This document shows positions 49,031 to 59,011 of a DNA stretch of 64,000 nt, piece after piece. The translations under genes were made by a program, and so were the position numbers. The stretch comes from Cyanobium sp. Aljojuca 7A6 (GTDB lineage: Bacteria; Cyanobacteriota; Cyanobacteriia; PCC-6307; Cyanobiaceae). Position 1 is the stretch's first letter, and every line of letters begins with the position of its first letter. The notes under the pieces were generated by a model. That model saw nothing but the letters and a program-made list of their open reading frames with translations, did no database searches and was not told the origin of the DNA. The stretch is from NCBI RefSeq assembly GCF_024346455.1, contig NZ_JAGQCY010000006.1, positions 1-64,000 on the forward strand. The letters are read 5' to 3'.

Positions 49031-51131
49031 TCGCCTCCATGGCGATGGCGGCGATGGCCTGGTCGCTCGCCTTGGGCAGCTGCACGTAGCGGCCGCCGGC
49101 CGCCTCGGCCAGCTCCTTGCCCATGCCGCTGCCGATGAACTTGCGCTCGGTGTCGATCACCAGCAGCCGCAGACCCAGGCTGCGGTAGCGGCCGGCCAAC
49201 TGCCGCAGCTCCTCCTTGAGATCCACCGGCTCCTCCCCCTCCAGCGCCGGTTGGCCCAGGGAGCGACTCAGGGGCACGTTGCCCCGCCCGTCGGTGATGG
49301 CCACCACCACCACCTGGCCCAGGTCGCCGGTGGCCAGGGCGTTCGCCCCCACCCGGGCCGCCCTGGCCAGGCCATGGGCCAGGGGGGATCCGCCGCCGCA
49401 GGGCATCGACTCCAGCCGCCGGCGGGCGGCGGTGATCGAGCGGGTGGGCGGCAGCAGCACATCGGCCTGCTCGCCACGGAAGGTGATCAGGGCCACCTCG
49501 TCGCGGTTCTCGTAGGCCTCGGTGAGCAGGCGGATCACGGCCCCCTTGGCGCTCTGCATGCGGTTGAGGGCCATCGAACCGCTGGCATCCACCAGGAAGA
49601 TCACCAGGGCGCCGGCCTTGCGCTGCAGTTGCTTGGCCCGCAGGTCCCCCTCCTCCACGATCACCTTGCGGTGGGGTTCCCGGGCGCGGCGGGCCTTCTG
49701 GTACGGCGCGGCGGCCCGCAGGGTGGCGTCGATGGCGATGCGACGCACGGGGCCCCGGGGCAACATCGGCTTGACGTAGCGGCCGCGGCTGTCGCTGAAC
49801 ACCACGGCCCGGCTGCCGCTGCCGCCGCTCTTGGCCTTCGCCGAGGCGAACACCAGCAGGTCGGGGTCGATGGCGGTGGCCTCAGGATCCAGCAGAAACT
49901 CCTCGGGGATCTGGGGCGGGGCCTGGTCCTCCGGGTTGTCGTCCTGATCGTCGTCGTCCTGATCCTCAGGCTCGTCGTTCTCGGGCTCTTCCTGGGGCGG
50001 CTCCGGCTCCTCGGGGGGCTGCTCCCCCTGGGGCGGCGGTGGCGGCGGCGGGGGCTCCATGGGCTGGTCGGGATCCGGGGGCGGCAGCTGCAGGGCCCGC
50101 GGGGCGATCACCAGCCGCACGGCCACCTGCAGATCGTCCGCCTCCACCCGGTCGCGGCCGGAGAGGGCCGCATGGGCCCGGGCCACCCGCACCGCGTAGA
50201 GCTCGGCCCGGTGCCCCTCGACGCCGCCGCGGATGGCTTCGGTGACCAGGTAGCGGATCTGCTCGCGGTCGATGGCCACATCCGGCAGCCACTGGCGGGC
50301 CAGCAGCAGCTGGGTGGCCAGGGCCTCGGTCTCCTCCTGCCAGCGGGCGCCGAAGGCGCTGCTGGAGGCGCCGTGGTCGAGGGCCGAGCGGGTGATCGCC
50401 ACCCGCTGGTCGGTGTCGAGCAGCTGGTTGGCCGACAGGGCGATGGCAAAGCGATCCAGCAGGTGGTCGCGCACCGCCCCCTCCTCCGGGTTGTAGGTGG
50501 CGATCAGCAGGCAGCGGCAGGGGTGCGACAGGCTCAGCCCTTCCCGTTCGATACGGTTCTCGCCGGAGCCCACCGCCGCCAGCAGCAAATTGGTGATGCC
50601 GTCGTCGAGCAGGTTGAGTTCGTCGACATAAAGAACGCCTCGGTGGGCTTCGGCCAGCAGGCCGGGCTGGAACACCGGCGCCCCCGCGTTCAGGGAGGCG
50701 GCCACGTCCACCGAGCCGATCAGCCGATCTTCGGTGACGCCCAGGGGCACCTGGATGAAGGGCGCCGGCATCACCCGGGTGGGCTGCAAAGCAGCCGGGT
50801 CAGCGCCGCTGGCATCCCCGCCCAGTTCGGTGATGCGGCGCCGGGTGGCCCCGTCCCATTCGTCGGGTCGGGTGGGATCGGCCTGCAGCAGCCCCGGACC
50901 ATCCGCCAGGTCGATCACGTCGATCGGCGGCAGCAGGGCATGCAGGCCCCTGGCCAGCACCGACTTGCCGGTGCCGCGTCCGCCGGCGATCACCACGCCG
51001 CCCAGGCCAGGATCCACCGCCGCCAGCAGCAGGGCCAGCTTCAGGGTGCCGTGGCCGGTGATGGCGGCCAGAGGGAAGCTGCCGGTGGGGGCGGCACCGG
51101 CGGGGGCGGCAGGGGACCCGCTGACGACCAT
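49017..51131 (-). CDS. chlD: Magnesium chelatase subunit D
   Basis: A 704-residue subunit of the enzyme that inserts Mg2+ into protoporphyrin IX, the first step of chlorophyll synthesis. The AAA+ domain has a Walker A-like GGRGTGKS near residue 50. A linker of about 60 residues (around 350-410) is very rich in Pro, Glu and Asp. The C-terminal von Willebrand A domain carries the MIDAS motif DASGSM and [11 protein letters not shown]. The start MVVSGSP at 51131 was preferred over the longer frame. It is divergent from folK. Confidence 0.97.
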   Translation of the reverse strand: MVVSGSPAAPAGAAPTGSFPLAAITGHGTLKLALLLAAVDPGLGGVVIAGGRGTGKSVLARGLHALLPPIDVIDLADGPGLLQADPTRPDEWDGATRRRITELGGDASGADPAALQPTRVMPAPFIQVPLGVTEDRLIGSVDVAASLNAGAPVFQPGLLAEAHRGVLYVDELNLLDDGITNLLLAAVGSGENRIEREGLSLSHPCRCLLIATYNPEEGAVRDHLLDRFAIALSANQLLDTDQRVAITRSALDHGASSSAFGARWQEETEALATQLLLARQWLPDVAIDREQIRYLVTEAIRGGVEGHRAELYAVRVARAHAALSGRDRVEADDLQVAVRLVIAPRALQLPPPDPDQPMEPPPPPPPPQGEQPPEEPEPPQEEPENDEPEDQDDDDQDDNPEDQAPPQIPEEFLLDPEATAIDPDLLVFASAKAKSGGSGSRAVVFSDSRGRYVKPMLPRGPVRRIAIDATLRAAAPYQKARRAREPHRKVIVEEGDLRAKQLQRKAGALVIFLVDASGSMALNRMQSAKGAVIRLLTEAYENRDEVALITFRGEQADVLLPPTRSITAARRRLESMPCGGGSPLAHGLARAARVGANALATGDLGQVVVVAITDGRGNVPLSRSLGQPALEGEEPVDLKEELRQLAGRYRSLGLRLLVIDTERKFIGSGMGKELAEAAGGRYVQLPKASDQAIAAIAMEAINGF

Positions 51132-51214
51132 GGGGCGGTGGTTGGGTAGGGGTGAGGGCAGTCTGGCGGAAGGGCGGCAGCGATACCCTGCCCGCCAGGC
51201 CCTGGCCGGACCCG

Positions 51215-51808
51215 ATGACCCGCCGCCCCATCTCCAGCCTGGCCATCGCCCTGGGGGCCAATCTGGGTGATCCGGCCGCCAGCTTCGCGGCCGTGCGGCC
51301 CCTGCTGGCGACGGCGCTGGAGGCCTGGGCCGGTGCACCACTGCAGCTGCGCTGGTCGCCGCGCTTCCGCACGGCGCCGGTGGGGGGACCGCCGGGGCAG
51401 CCGCCTTACCTCAATGCCGTCCTGGTGGTGAGGTCAGGAGCCAGTGTGGCGCTGGAAGCCTCCTGGCCCGATCCGGCGGGGCTGCTGGGGCGTCTGCAGC
51501 AACTCGAAGCCCAGTTCGGCCGTGAACGCCGCGAGCACTGGGGGCCCCGCCGCCTGGATCTCGACCTGCTCTGGTGCGGCACCATCATCTGCCGTAGGCC
51601 GGAGCTGGTGTTGCCCCATCCGCGGCTGCGGGAACGGGCCTTCGTGCTGGCCCCGCTGGCGTCAATTGATCCGGATCTGCCCCTGCCGCCGGCAGCCACC
51701 GGCCTCACGGTTTCAGCCGCCGATGGACTGGCGGCCCTGCCGCTGCGGCCTGGGGAGCCACCGCCCCTGGCCCTGGCCGGTGGGCCGGGCTGGCCCGAGG
51801 GCCCCTGA
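51215..51808 (+). CDS. folK: Hydroxymethyldihydropterin pyrophosphokinase
   Basis: A 197-residue HPPK that transfers pyrophosphate to 6-hydroxymethyl-dihydropterin in folate synthesis. The start [13 protein letters not shown] and the signature [15 protein letters not shown] with [18 protein letters not shown] are characteristic. The ATG at 51215 gives the expected length. It is divergent from chlD, and the NUDIX gene follows on the same strand after 77 bases. Confidence 0.95.
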   Translation: MTRRPISSLAIALGANLGDPAASFAAVRPLLATALEAWAGAPLQLRWSPRFRTAPVGGPPGQPPYLNAVLVVRSGASVALEASWPDPAGLLGRLQQLEAQFGRERREHWGPRRLDLDLLWCGTIICRRPELVLPHPRLRERAFVLAPLASIDPDLPLPPAATGLTVSAADGLAALPLRPGEPPPLALAGGPGWPEGP

Positions 51809-51885
51809 TCCGCGCCATCAACCGCGCTCTGTCCCGCGACCCTTGGCCCCTGCCCGTCACACTGGGGGCCCCAACGGCCTGCCCC

Positions 51886-52446
51886 ATGGCTCCCCTGCCG
51901 CCCCCCGAGCCCTGCACGCACCTGGAAACCACCGCCGCCCTGCAGGCCCGCAAGGTGCGTTTCGAGCTCAACCGGGTGGTGCTGCCGATCGGCATCGAGG
52001 GCACCTACGGCGTGATCCGCCATCCGGGCGCCTCCCTGGCGGTGCCGGTGCTCGAGGACGGCCGGGTGGTGATCCTGCGCCAGTACCGCTTCGCCGTGGC
52101 CGGCCGCTTGCTGGAGTTTCCGGCCGGAACCCTGGAGGAGGGGGAGGAGCCCCTGGGGTCGATGCGACGGGAGCTGGAGGAGGAGACCGGCTACAGCGCC
52201 AGCCGCTGGGATGCCCTGGGGGCCATGCACCCCTGCCCTGGCTACTCCGACGAGGTGATCCACCTCTTCCTGGCCCGCGACCTCACCCTGCTGCAGGACC
52301 GCCCCCCCGGCGACGACGACGAGGACATGGAGGTGCTGCTGCTGGAGCCGGCCCAGCTGGATGCGCTCCTGGCCGGCGGTGATGAGGCTCTGGACGGCAA
52401 AACCGTGACCGCCTGGTACCGCGCCCGTCAGCTGCTGGGACTCTGA
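51886..52446 (+). CDS. NUDIX hydrolase, ADP-ribose pyrophosphatase-like
   Basis: A 186-residue NUDIX enzyme with a complete box: GTLEEGEEPLGSMRRELEEETGY at about residues 79-101 (Gly, the REL and EE residues present). The surrounding segments VVILRQYRFAVAGRLLEFPAG and HPCPGYSDEVIHLFLA fit ADP-ribose pyrophosphatases. Its stop overlaps the photolyase start by one base (TGATG), so the two are translationally coupled, a pairing with DNA-repair context. Confidence 0.92.
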   Translation: MAPLPPPEPCTHLETTAALQARKVRFELNRVVLPIGIEGTYGVIRHPGASLAVPVLEDGRVVILRQYRFAVAGRLLEFPAGTLEEGEEPLGSMRRELEEETGYSASRWDALGAMHPCPGYSDEVIHLFLARDLTLLQDRPPGDDDEDMEVLLLEPAQLDALLAGGDEALDGKTVTAWYRARQLLGL

Positions 52447-53927
52447 TGGCCCCGGAGCGCTGGCTGTTCTGGCATCGCCGCGACCTGCGCCTGGCCGACA
52501 ACCTGGGTCTGGCGGCGGCTGCGGCGGCCACACCGGCGGTCACGGGCGTGTTCGTGCTCGATCCGGCGGGTCTTGCCGGCCCGCTGATGGCGCCGGCCCG
52601 GGTCTGGTTTCTGTGCGAGAGCCTGCGGGAACTGGCGGATCGCTGGCAGGCGGCCGGCAGCCGCCTGTTGATCCTGAAGGGCAGGCCGGCCGACCTGATC
52701 CCTTTGGCCGCCAGGGCCGTGGACGCCAGCGTGGTGACCTGGAACCGCGAGGTGGAGCCCTACGGCCGGGAGCGCGACCGGCAGGTGGCGGCCGCCTTGC
52801 AGGGCCAGGGCACCCGGGTGCTGGTGGACTGGGACCAGTTGCTGGTGGCCCCGGAGGCGATCAGCACCGGAGCCGGCGAGCCCTACCGGGTCTATGGGCC
52901 GTTCCTGCGCAACTGGCGTGGCCAGGTGCAGGGGCGAGCCGAAAGCCTGGAGCCGGTGGCCGCTCCTGCCGGCTTACTGGATCTCGATCCCGCGGCCTTG
53001 CCGGCGGAACGGGCCGCTCTTTGGGCCGCCCTGCCCAGGCTGGAGGCGCCGCCCACGGCCGAAGCGCTGGGGTACAGCTTCGCTGGCGTCGATCTCTGCC
53101 CCTGCCGCCCTGGCGAAGCGGCCGCCCTGGCCCAGCTTCAGGCCTTTGCCGATGGCGGGGTGAACGGCGGCCCCATGGCCGCCTACGAGCCGGGTCGCAA
53201 CAGGCCGGGTGAGGCCGGCACCTCCGGGTTGTCCGCCGCCCTCAGTTTCGGCAGCCTCAGCCCCCGCCAGGCCTGGGCCGCCGCCCAGGGGGCCCGGGCC
53301 CTCGCCCGCAGCGAAGAGGCCCTGACGTCCATCGGCGTCTGGGAACAGGAGCTGGCCTGGCGCGAGTTCTACCAGCAGGCCCTGTTCCATTTCCCTGAGC
53401 TGGCCGACGGCCCCTACAGGCCGCAGTGGCGCCACTTCCCCTGGGAGAACGATCCGGCGCGCTTCCAGGCCTGGTGCCAAGGGCTGACCGGGCTGCCGAT
53501 CATTGATGCCGCCATGCGCCAGTTGAACGAGAGCGGCTGGATGCACAACCGCTGCCGCATGGTGGTGGCGTCCTTCCTGGTCAAGGATCTGATCGTGGAT
53601 TGGCGCTGGGGCGAGCGCGCCTTCATGGAACGGCTGGTGGATGGCGACCTGGCGGCCAACAACGGCGGCTGGCAGTGGAGCGCCAGCAGCGGCATGGATC
53701 CCAAGCCCCTGCGCATCTTCAACCCCTTCACGCAGGCGAGCAAGTTCGATCCCGAGGCCACCTACATCCGCCGCTGGCTGCCTGAATTGGCCCATGTCGC
53801 CACCGCCGACCTGCTCAGCGGCGAGATCGCGCCGTTGGAACGGCGTGGGTATCCCGCGCCGATTGTCAGCCATAAGGTGCAGCAGGCCCGCTTCAAAGCC
53901 CTGCACGCCGCCCTGCCCAGGGGCTAG
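52446..53927 (+). CDS. phr: Deoxyribodipyrimidine photolyase
   Basis: A 493-residue blue-light DNA repair enzyme. The N-terminal antenna domain begins LFWHRRDLRLADN, and the FAD domain contains WREFYQQALFHFP, MRQLNESGWMHNRCRMVVASF and GGWQWSASSGMDPKPLRIFNP, with the Trp residues of the electron-transfer chain. The pattern is class I CPD photolyase; the antenna is probably the 8-hydroxy-5-deazaflavin type used in cyanobacteria. The TGATG overlap links it to the NUDIX gene. Confidence 0.95.
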   Translation: MAPERWLFWHRRDLRLADNLGLAAAAAATPAVTGVFVLDPAGLAGPLMAPARVWFLCESLRELADRWQAAGSRLLILKGRPADLIPLAARAVDASVVTWNREVEPYGRERDRQVAAALQGQGTRVLVDWDQLLVAPEAISTGAGEPYRVYGPFLRNWRGQVQGRAESLEPVAAPAGLLDLDPAALPAERAALWAALPRLEAPPTAEALGYSFAGVDLCPCRPGEAAALAQLQAFADGGVNGGPMAAYEPGRNRPGEAGTSGLSAALSFGSLSPRQAWAAAQGARALARSEEALTSIGVWEQELAWREFYQQALFHFPELADGPYRPQWRHFPWENDPARFQAWCQGLTGLPIIDAAMRQLNESGWMHNRCRMVVASFLVKDLIVDWRWGERAFMERLVDGDLAANNGGWQWSASSGMDPKPLRIFNPFTQASKFDPEATYIRRWLPELAHVATADLLSGEIAPLERRGYPAPIVSHKVQQARFKALHAALPRG

Positions 53928-53945
53928 GGGGGCCTGGGTCAGGCT

Positions 53946-55148
53946 TCAGGCGACCACCGCCGTGGCCCCCACCAGGCGGCGCACCGCGGCGATGACGCTG
54001 TCCTGTTGCTCGACACTGAGTTCGGGGAAGATCGGCAGGCTGAGCACTTCAGCGCAGAGTCGTTCGGTGATCGGCAGGCTGCCGGGGGCGTAGCCGAGGG
54101 AGGCGTAGGCCGGCTGCCGGTGAATGGGAATCGGGTAGTAGATGATCGTCGTGACGCCCGCCTCCTGCAGCTGCTGCTTGAGCCAGTCGCGGCAGCAGGC
54201 CTCTGGCAGGCCGTAGCTGGCGCTGTCGGCGGCGGGGGTGCAACGTCCGCCGCAGGCGATGGTGGCCGCCGGGCAGTGGGGCACCCGCACCACGAACTGG
54301 TTCCAGCTGTGGCCGTCCGGGCCGGGGGCCGCGGGCAGCAGGCCCGGCAGTCCGGCCAGTTCCCGCTGGTAGCGCTCGGCGATGGCCCGCCGCCGTTCCA
54401 CCCAACTGGCCAGGTGCGGCAGCTTCACCATCAGGACGGCGGCCTGCATGGCATCGAGGCGGCTGTTGTAACCGAGGTCGGTGTGCAGGTAGCGGCGGGG
54501 CATGCCGTGCACCGCCAGCTCCCGGATCCGCTGGGCCAGCGCCGGGTCGCGGCAGACCACCATGCCGCCGTCGCCGGCCGCCCCGAGGTTCTTGGTGGGG
54601 AAGAAACTGAAGCAGCCGGCGTCGCCCCAGCTGCCCACCGGCCGCCCGGCCCAGCTGGCGCCGCTGGCCTGGGCGCAGTCCTCGATCACCCGCAGATCAT
54701 GGGCGGCAGCGATGGCCATGATCCGCTCCATGTCCACCGGCCGGCCGAACAGGTGCACCGGCATCAGGGCGCGGGTGGCGGGGGTGATGGCGGCCCCGAT
54801 CGCGTCCGGATCGATCAGGTAGGTGTCCGGATCCACGTCCACGAACACCGGCGTGGCGCCCACGGCGCTGATCGCTTCGGCGGTGGCGAAGAAGCTGAAC
54901 GAACTGGTGATCACCTCGTCACCGGGCCCGAGGCCCAGGGCCCGCAGGGCCAGCACGAGGGCATCGGTGCCGCTGTTGCAGCCGATGGCGTGCGGGACGT
55001 CGCAGGCGTCGGCGAAGGCGGCCTCGAAGCCGCTGATGGTGGTCCCCCCGATGTACTGGCCGCTGCGCAAGACCTGGAGGACGGCGTGATCGAGCGCGTC
55101 TCCGAGCTGGTGCAGTTGCGCGCTGAGACTGAAGGGGGGCACTTGCAT
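53946..55148 (-). CDS. DegT/DnrJ/EryC1/StrS aminotransferase
   Basis: A 400-residue PLP-dependent enzyme that usually aminates a keto-sugar nucleotide for lipopolysaccharide or capsule. The cofactor lysine is Lys186 in FFPTKNLGAAGDGG; other family blocks are GCNSGTDALVLALRALG, PVHLFGRPVDMERI, VIEDCAQASGA and LGYNSRLDAMQAAVL. The start MQVPPFSLSAQL at 55148 is standard. An unusual Cys-rich stretch (around residues 315-345, between PHCPAATIACGGRC and EACCRDW) interrupts the C-terminal domain. It is convergent with the photolyase gene. Confidence 0.93.
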   Translation of the reverse strand: MQVPPFSLSAQLHQLGDALDHAVLQVLRSGQYIGGTTISGFEAAFADACDVPHAIGCNSGTDALVLALRALGLGPGDEVITSSFSFFATAEAISAVGATPVFVDVDPDTYLIDPDAIGAAITPATRALMPVHLFGRPVDMERIMAIAAAHDLRVIEDCAQASGASWAGRPVGSWGDAGCFSFFPTKNLGAAGDGGMVVCRDPALAQRIRELAVHGMPRRYLHTDLGYNSRLDAMQAAVLMVKLPHLASWVERRRAIAERYQRELAGLPGLLPAAPGPDGHSWNQFVVRVPHCPAATIACGGRCTPAADSASYGLPEACCRDWLKQQLQEAGVTTIIYYPIPIHRQPAYASLGYAPGSLPITERLCAEVLSLPIFPELSVEQQDSVIAAVRRLVGATAVVA

Positions 55149-55323
55149 GGCGGCAACATTAAGCCTGCGGATCCGACCGATGCTTCCTGTCCGAGCCTGG
55201 TTCCGCTGCCGTGCCCAGGGGCAGCAGGGTGGAGGTGGTGAGGACCATGGATCTGCCGTCCTTGCTGCAGAGCGGATGGGGAGGCCGGGCAAGGATCATC
55301 GCCGTGATCGCGTTGTCTCCCCT

Positions 55324-55917
55324 GTGCCGCCCCTCTGCCCGCTGGCCCGCGGTCCGTTGGGAAGCCCCCTGCTGGGGTTGCCTCTGATGGTGATCCTGCT
55401 GGCCGGCTGCGTGCCGGCCGAGCAGCGCCCGAGTGGCCGGGTGTACCCGCTGCCGCGACACCAGCCCCACGACGGGCTGGCCGTGGTGACGCGGCCCGGC
55501 GGCAAGGGCCTGCACATCTGGATCGAAACCGACACCAGCCGTCCCGGCGTCTGCCGGCCACGCTGGCTTCCCGATGCCGCCCGGCTCCAGGGCGGCAACG
55601 GGCCGGAGCCCACCAGCTTCGGGCTGGCCCCGCGGGAGGAGTTCTTCCTGGCCCAGGAGCGGGGGCCGGTGCGGCTGGCCCTGCGGCGCCAGGCGGAGGG
55701 CCTCTGCCGCCAGCGGGCCCCCGACAGTGTCTTTGTCTGGGAGCCGCCGCCCCGCACTGCGGCGGAGCACCGGCCGCCGGTGCTGCCCCTGCTGGAGGAG
55801 CCCGAGCTGCTCAGTGACCCGCGGGCGATCCGGCGGGCCGAAAAGCGGCTGCTGGGCCAGCCCCTCACCCCCGACGACCTGGAGGAACCGGAGGAGTCCC
55901 AGCCCGGAGGCTCCTGA
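55324..55917 (+). CDS. Putative lipoprotein of unknown function
   Basis: Encodes 197 residues with a lipoprotein signal ending LLAGC (cysteine at residue 29 from the GTG at 55324; an ATG at 55276 would add a long basic extension). The mature part is basic and proline-rich with several Cys, and includes RVYPLPRHQPHD and IETDTSRPGVC. I do not recognise a family. It ends four bases before the stop of the convergent phosphopantetheinyl transferase. Probably an outer-membrane or thylakoid-lumen-facing lipoprotein. Confidence 0.6.
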   Translation: MPPLCPLARGPLGSPLLGLPLMVILLAGCVPAEQRPSGRVYPLPRHQPHDGLAVVTRPGGKGLHIWIETDTSRPGVCRPRWLPDAARLQGGNGPEPTSFGLAPREEFFLAQERGPVRLALRRQAEGLCRQRAPDSVFVWEPPPRTAAEHRPPVLPLLEEPELLSDPRAIRRAEKRLLGQPLTPDDLEEPEESQPGGS

Positions 55918-55921
55918 CGCT

Positions 55922-56656
55922 TCAGGCCAGGGCTGCGCCGCCGACATACCCCTCCGGCAGCACCAAGGGCCAGTGGTCCGGATCCGGATCCTCCCTGGCT
56001 CCAGAGCCCGATGTGGCACCGCCGAACAGACCCAGCCCCCTGGCCTTGAGGCCCGCCTCAAGCCGGCACCAGGCCGTCAGGAAGGCGTCACTGCGCCGCT
56101 CCATGGGCAGAGCCCGGATCCGTTCCGATTCCTCCGGTGACAAAAAGCGGCCGGCGATGCCCTCCCACTCCGGCAGCGGCCGTCGCTGCTCCACATCGAC
56201 CCCTACCGGCCGCTCGGGGTGAAACCCCAGCAGGATCAGATCCCCCGAATGGGAGACGTTGAACTGAGGGCGGATCCCCCCGCTCCCCGGTCCTGCGGCC
56301 TCCCGTAGGAGAAGCTCCGGTTTGCCATGGGGCCCCACCCCCAGCACCAGGCCGGCGGGATCGCACCCCAGCCAGCCTCCCAGGATCAGCCGCAGCGCCC
56401 CCCGACCGAGCAGGAACCGCTCGCCATCTTCCTGGCGCCGCAGCCGGCGCAGGCGTTGCCGTTCGCCCGGATCCAGCAGATCCCCCAGGGGCGCCATCAG
56501 TGCCTGCACCTGCGGCTGGCGTCGATCCAGCAGCAGCAGCAGGGGAGGATCGTCCGGCTCGGGCCACGGCCAGGGCGGCAGCACCAGGTCGCCGCCGGGG
56601 GCAGGCCAGGCCAGGGGAGGGATCGCCGCGCGTACGGGAGAATCGCCGGACTGCAC
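55922..56656 (-). CDS. 4'-phosphopantetheinyl transferase (Sfp-like)
   Basis: A 244-residue enzyme that attaches phosphopantetheine to acyl carrier proteins. FNVSHSGDLILLGF, the Mg-binding VGVDVEQRR and WCRLEAGLKARG are visible; the last replaces the more usual WxxKEA with WxRLEA. The GTG at 56656 was preferred over the ATG at 56686, since the latter would overlap the divergent fabI start. Only 28 bases separate the two starts, so a shared promoter region is very small. Confidence 0.9.
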   Translation of the reverse strand: MQSGDSPVRAAIPPLAWPAPGGDLVLPPWPWPEPDDPPLLLLLDRRQPQVQALMAPLGDLLDPGERQRLRRLRRQEDGERFLLGRGALRLILGGWLGCDPAGLVLGVGPHGKPELLLREAAGPGSGGIRPQFNVSHSGDLILLGFHPERPVGVDVEQRRPLPEWEGIAGRFLSPEESERIRALPMERRSDAFLTAWCRLEAGLKARGLGLFGGATSGSGAREDPDPDHWPLVLPEGYVGGAALA

Positions 56657-56684
56657 CCTTTCGCCCTCCGGCGCCCTGTCCCCC

Positions 56685-57467
56685 ATGCTCCTTGATCTGC
56701 GCGGCAAGAAGGCCCTCGTCACCGGCATCGCCAACAACCGCTCGATTGCCTGGGGCATCGCCCAGCAGCTGGCGGCGGCCGGTTGCGAGCTGGGCATCAC
56801 CTACCTGCCTGATGATCGGGGCCGCTTCGAAGGCAAGGTGCGGGAGCTCACCGCCCCCCTCAACCCCACGCTGTTCGAGCCTCTCGACGTGCAGAACCCG
56901 GCCCAGATTGAGGCCCTGTTTCAGCGCGTCTCCCAGCAGTGGGGCTCGCTGGATGTGCTGATCCATTGCCTGGCCTTCGCCGGCAAGGAGGAGCTGGTGG
57001 GCGATTTCAGCGCCATCAGCCAGGAGGGCTTCGCCCGGGCGCTGGAGGTGAGCGCCTATTCCCTGGCGCCGTTGTGCCGGCACGCCAAGCCCCTGTTCAG
57101 CCCAGGGGCCAGCGTGATCACGCTGAGCTACCTGGGGGCGGAGCGGGCCATCCCCAATTACAACGTCATGGGCGTGGCAAAGGCGGCCCTGGAGGCTTCG
57201 GTGCGCTATCTGGCGGCTGAGCTGGGCCCCGAGCAGCAGGTGCGGGTGAATGCCATCAGCGCCGGCCCGATCCGCACCCTGGCCAGCTCGGCGATCGGCG
57301 GCATCCTCGACATGATCCACAACGTTGAAGCCAAGGCCCCCCTGCGCCGCACCGTCACCCAGGACGAGGTGGGGGCCACCGCCGCCTTCCTGGCCAGCCC
57401 CCTGGCCAGCGGCATCACCGGCCAGGTGATCTATGTGGATGCGGGGTATTGCATCACGGGGATGTGA
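56685..57467 (+). CDS. fabI: Enoyl-[acyl-carrier-protein] reductase (NADH)
   Basis: A 260-residue SDR enzyme that finishes each round of fatty-acid elongation. ALVTGIANNRSIAWGIA binds NAD; the catalytic residues Tyr149, Tyr159 and Lys166 (YNVMGVAK) are in the expected positions. ISAGPIRTLASSAIGG covers the substrate-binding loop. Divergent from the phosphopantetheinyl transferase, which activates the carrier protein FabI works on. Confidence 0.97.
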   Translation: MLLDLRGKKALVTGIANNRSIAWGIAQQLAAAGCELGITYLPDDRGRFEGKVRELTAPLNPTLFEPLDVQNPAQIEALFQRVSQQWGSLDVLIHCLAFAGKEELVGDFSAISQEGFARALEVSAYSLAPLCRHAKPLFSPGASVITLSYLGAERAIPNYNVMGVAKAALEASVRYLAAELGPEQQVRVNAISAGPIRTLASSAIGGILDMIHNVEAKAPLRRTVTQDEVGATAAFLASPLASGITGQVIYVDAGYCITGM

Positions 57468-57521
57468 CCCCTCCACTTCTGAAGACGAAGAGCAAACATC
57501 TGTTGTTTCGGTCCATTCCGC

Positions 57522-58124
57522 TCACCCCTGCCGCATCGGCATCACCGCGCCCATCCACTCGATGCTGGTGGTGTGCAGGTTGTAGTACGCCGCCTCCACC
57601 TGCAGGCGGCCGGACCTCAGCCTGTCAGTCAGCATGACGCTGGAATCGACAAGATTGCGGGCTGCATTGAGGGTGTGGTGGCGGCAGGCTTCCTCCAGGT
57701 TGTGTTCGCCGCCGAGGCTGAACAGCTCCATACGCAGCTGGCCCACCACCTGGGCCAGGCTCGGCGTCAGGCTGAGCTCCCGGTCGAAGGCCGCGGCCAC
57801 CGCGCCGCAGGCGGCATGGCCGAGGACCACGATCACCGGCACCTCCAGATAGCTCACGGCGTATTCGAGCGAGGCGATCGCGGCCACGGTGCTCATGGTG
57901 CCGGCGTTGCGTACCACGAACAGATCGCCGAAGCCCGTGTCGAACAGCAGCTCCACCGGCACCCGCGAATCGGCGCAGCCCAGCACGGCCGCCACGGGGT
58001 TCTGGCCAGTCTCCACCTCCAGCATCCGCAGGCGATCGCTGTGGGGGTGGAGCGCGTGACCATCAAGAAAGCGCTGGTGCCCGGCGCGCAGCTGGTCGAG
58101 GATGGCACCCGGACATGTCGGCAT
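57522..58124 (-). CDS. Beta-class carbonic anhydrase
   Basis: A 200-residue zinc enzyme interconverting CO2 and bicarbonate. Zinc ligands are Cys50, His103 and Cys106, with the catalytic dyad Asp52-Arg54 (CADSR). [24 protein letters not shown] and the overall length fit the beta class. The start [10 protein letters not shown] at 58124 was preferred over longer frames. Carboxysomal shell genes are not in the window, so it is probably a cytoplasmic or periplasm-associated form; no signal peptide is visible. Confidence 0.93.
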   Translation of the reverse strand: MPTCPGAILDQLRAGHQRFLDGHALHPHSDRLRMLEVETGQNPVAAVLGCADSRVPVELLFDTGFGDLFVVRNAGTMSTVAAIASLEYAVSYLEVPVIVVLGHAACGAVAAAFDRELSLTPSLAQVVGQLRMELFSLGGEHNLEEACRHHTLNAARNLVDSSVMLTDRLRSGRLQVEAAYYNLHTTSIEWMGAVMPMRQG

Positions 58125-58251
58125 ACGGCACACCCCACCATCCCCGGCGGTCCCGTGCCGTAGCGCCGCACACCATGTGCGTTTCCGGCCGTCAGGGCGT
58201 GGCAGCGGCAGGTTTGGCATGATTCAGATCTGGCCTGTTGTCTTCGCCCGC

Positions 58252-58905
58252 GTGACCATCAGCTCTTCGCGAACCGACCCTGCGCGCATCGGCGAGATCC
58301 ATCGCGTCACCGGCGAGACGGATGTGCACGTGGCCCTCAATCTCGATGGCACCGGCCGCTGCCAGGTGGCCACCGGCGTCCCCTTCCTCGACCACATGCT
58401 CCACCAGCTCGCCAGCCATGGCCTGCTGGATCTGGAGATCACCGCCAGGGGCGACACCCACATCGACGACCACCACACCAATGAGGACGTGGGCATCGCC
58501 GTGGGGCAGGCCATGGCCCAGGCCCTGGCGGACCGGCGCGGCATCCGGCGTTTCGGCCATTTCCTGGCGCCCTTGGATGAGGCCCTGGTGCAGGTGGCCC
58601 TGGACTGCTCCGGCAGGCCCCACCTCAGCTACGACCTGGCCATCCCCGCCCAGCGCATCGGCACCTACGACACCGAACTGGTGCGGGAGTTCTTCGTGGC
58701 GGTGGTCAATAACGCCGGCCTCACCCTCCACATCCGCCAGCTGGCGGGGGTGAATTCCCACCACATCGTTGAGGCCTGCTTCAAGGCGTTCTCTCGGGCC
58801 CTCGATCAGGCGGTGGAGATCGACCCCCGCCGCAGCGGTGCCGTGCCCAGCAGCAAGGGGGTGCTGGAGCGCGCCGGGCAGGCTTGGAGCAACCTGGGCG
58901 GCTGA
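58252..58905 (+). CDS. hisB: Imidazoleglycerol-phosphate dehydratase
   Basis: A 217-residue Mn-dependent dehydratase of histidine synthesis. The metal-binding motifs are [20 protein letters not shown] and [13 protein letters not shown]. The GTG at 58252 ([20 protein letters not shown]) gives the usual length; an ATG at 58219 would add 11 residues. Divergent from carbonic anhydrase. Confidence 0.96.
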   Translation: MTISSSRTDPARIGEIHRVTGETDVHVALNLDGTGRCQVATGVPFLDHMLHQLASHGLLDLEITARGDTHIDDHHTNEDVGIAVGQAMAQALADRRGIRRFGHFLAPLDEALVQVALDCSGRPHLSYDLAIPAQRIGTYDTELVREFFVAVVNNAGLTLHIRQLAGVNSHHIVEACFKAFSRALDQAVEIDPRRSGAVPSSKGVLERAGQAWSNLGG

Positions 58906-59011
58906 TGGCCCCCCGTGTGCGGTTCCCCAGCCTCGCCCGCCCACGGCTTCACACTCCGTTACCTGATAATGGAAGACGCGCCTGGCGCTGTACCTCCCGT
59001 GGGCTGTTCCG

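Noticed and set aside
49251-51149. 632-codon open frame opposite chlD
   Set aside because: Antisense of the chelatase gene; no domain or start signal supports it.
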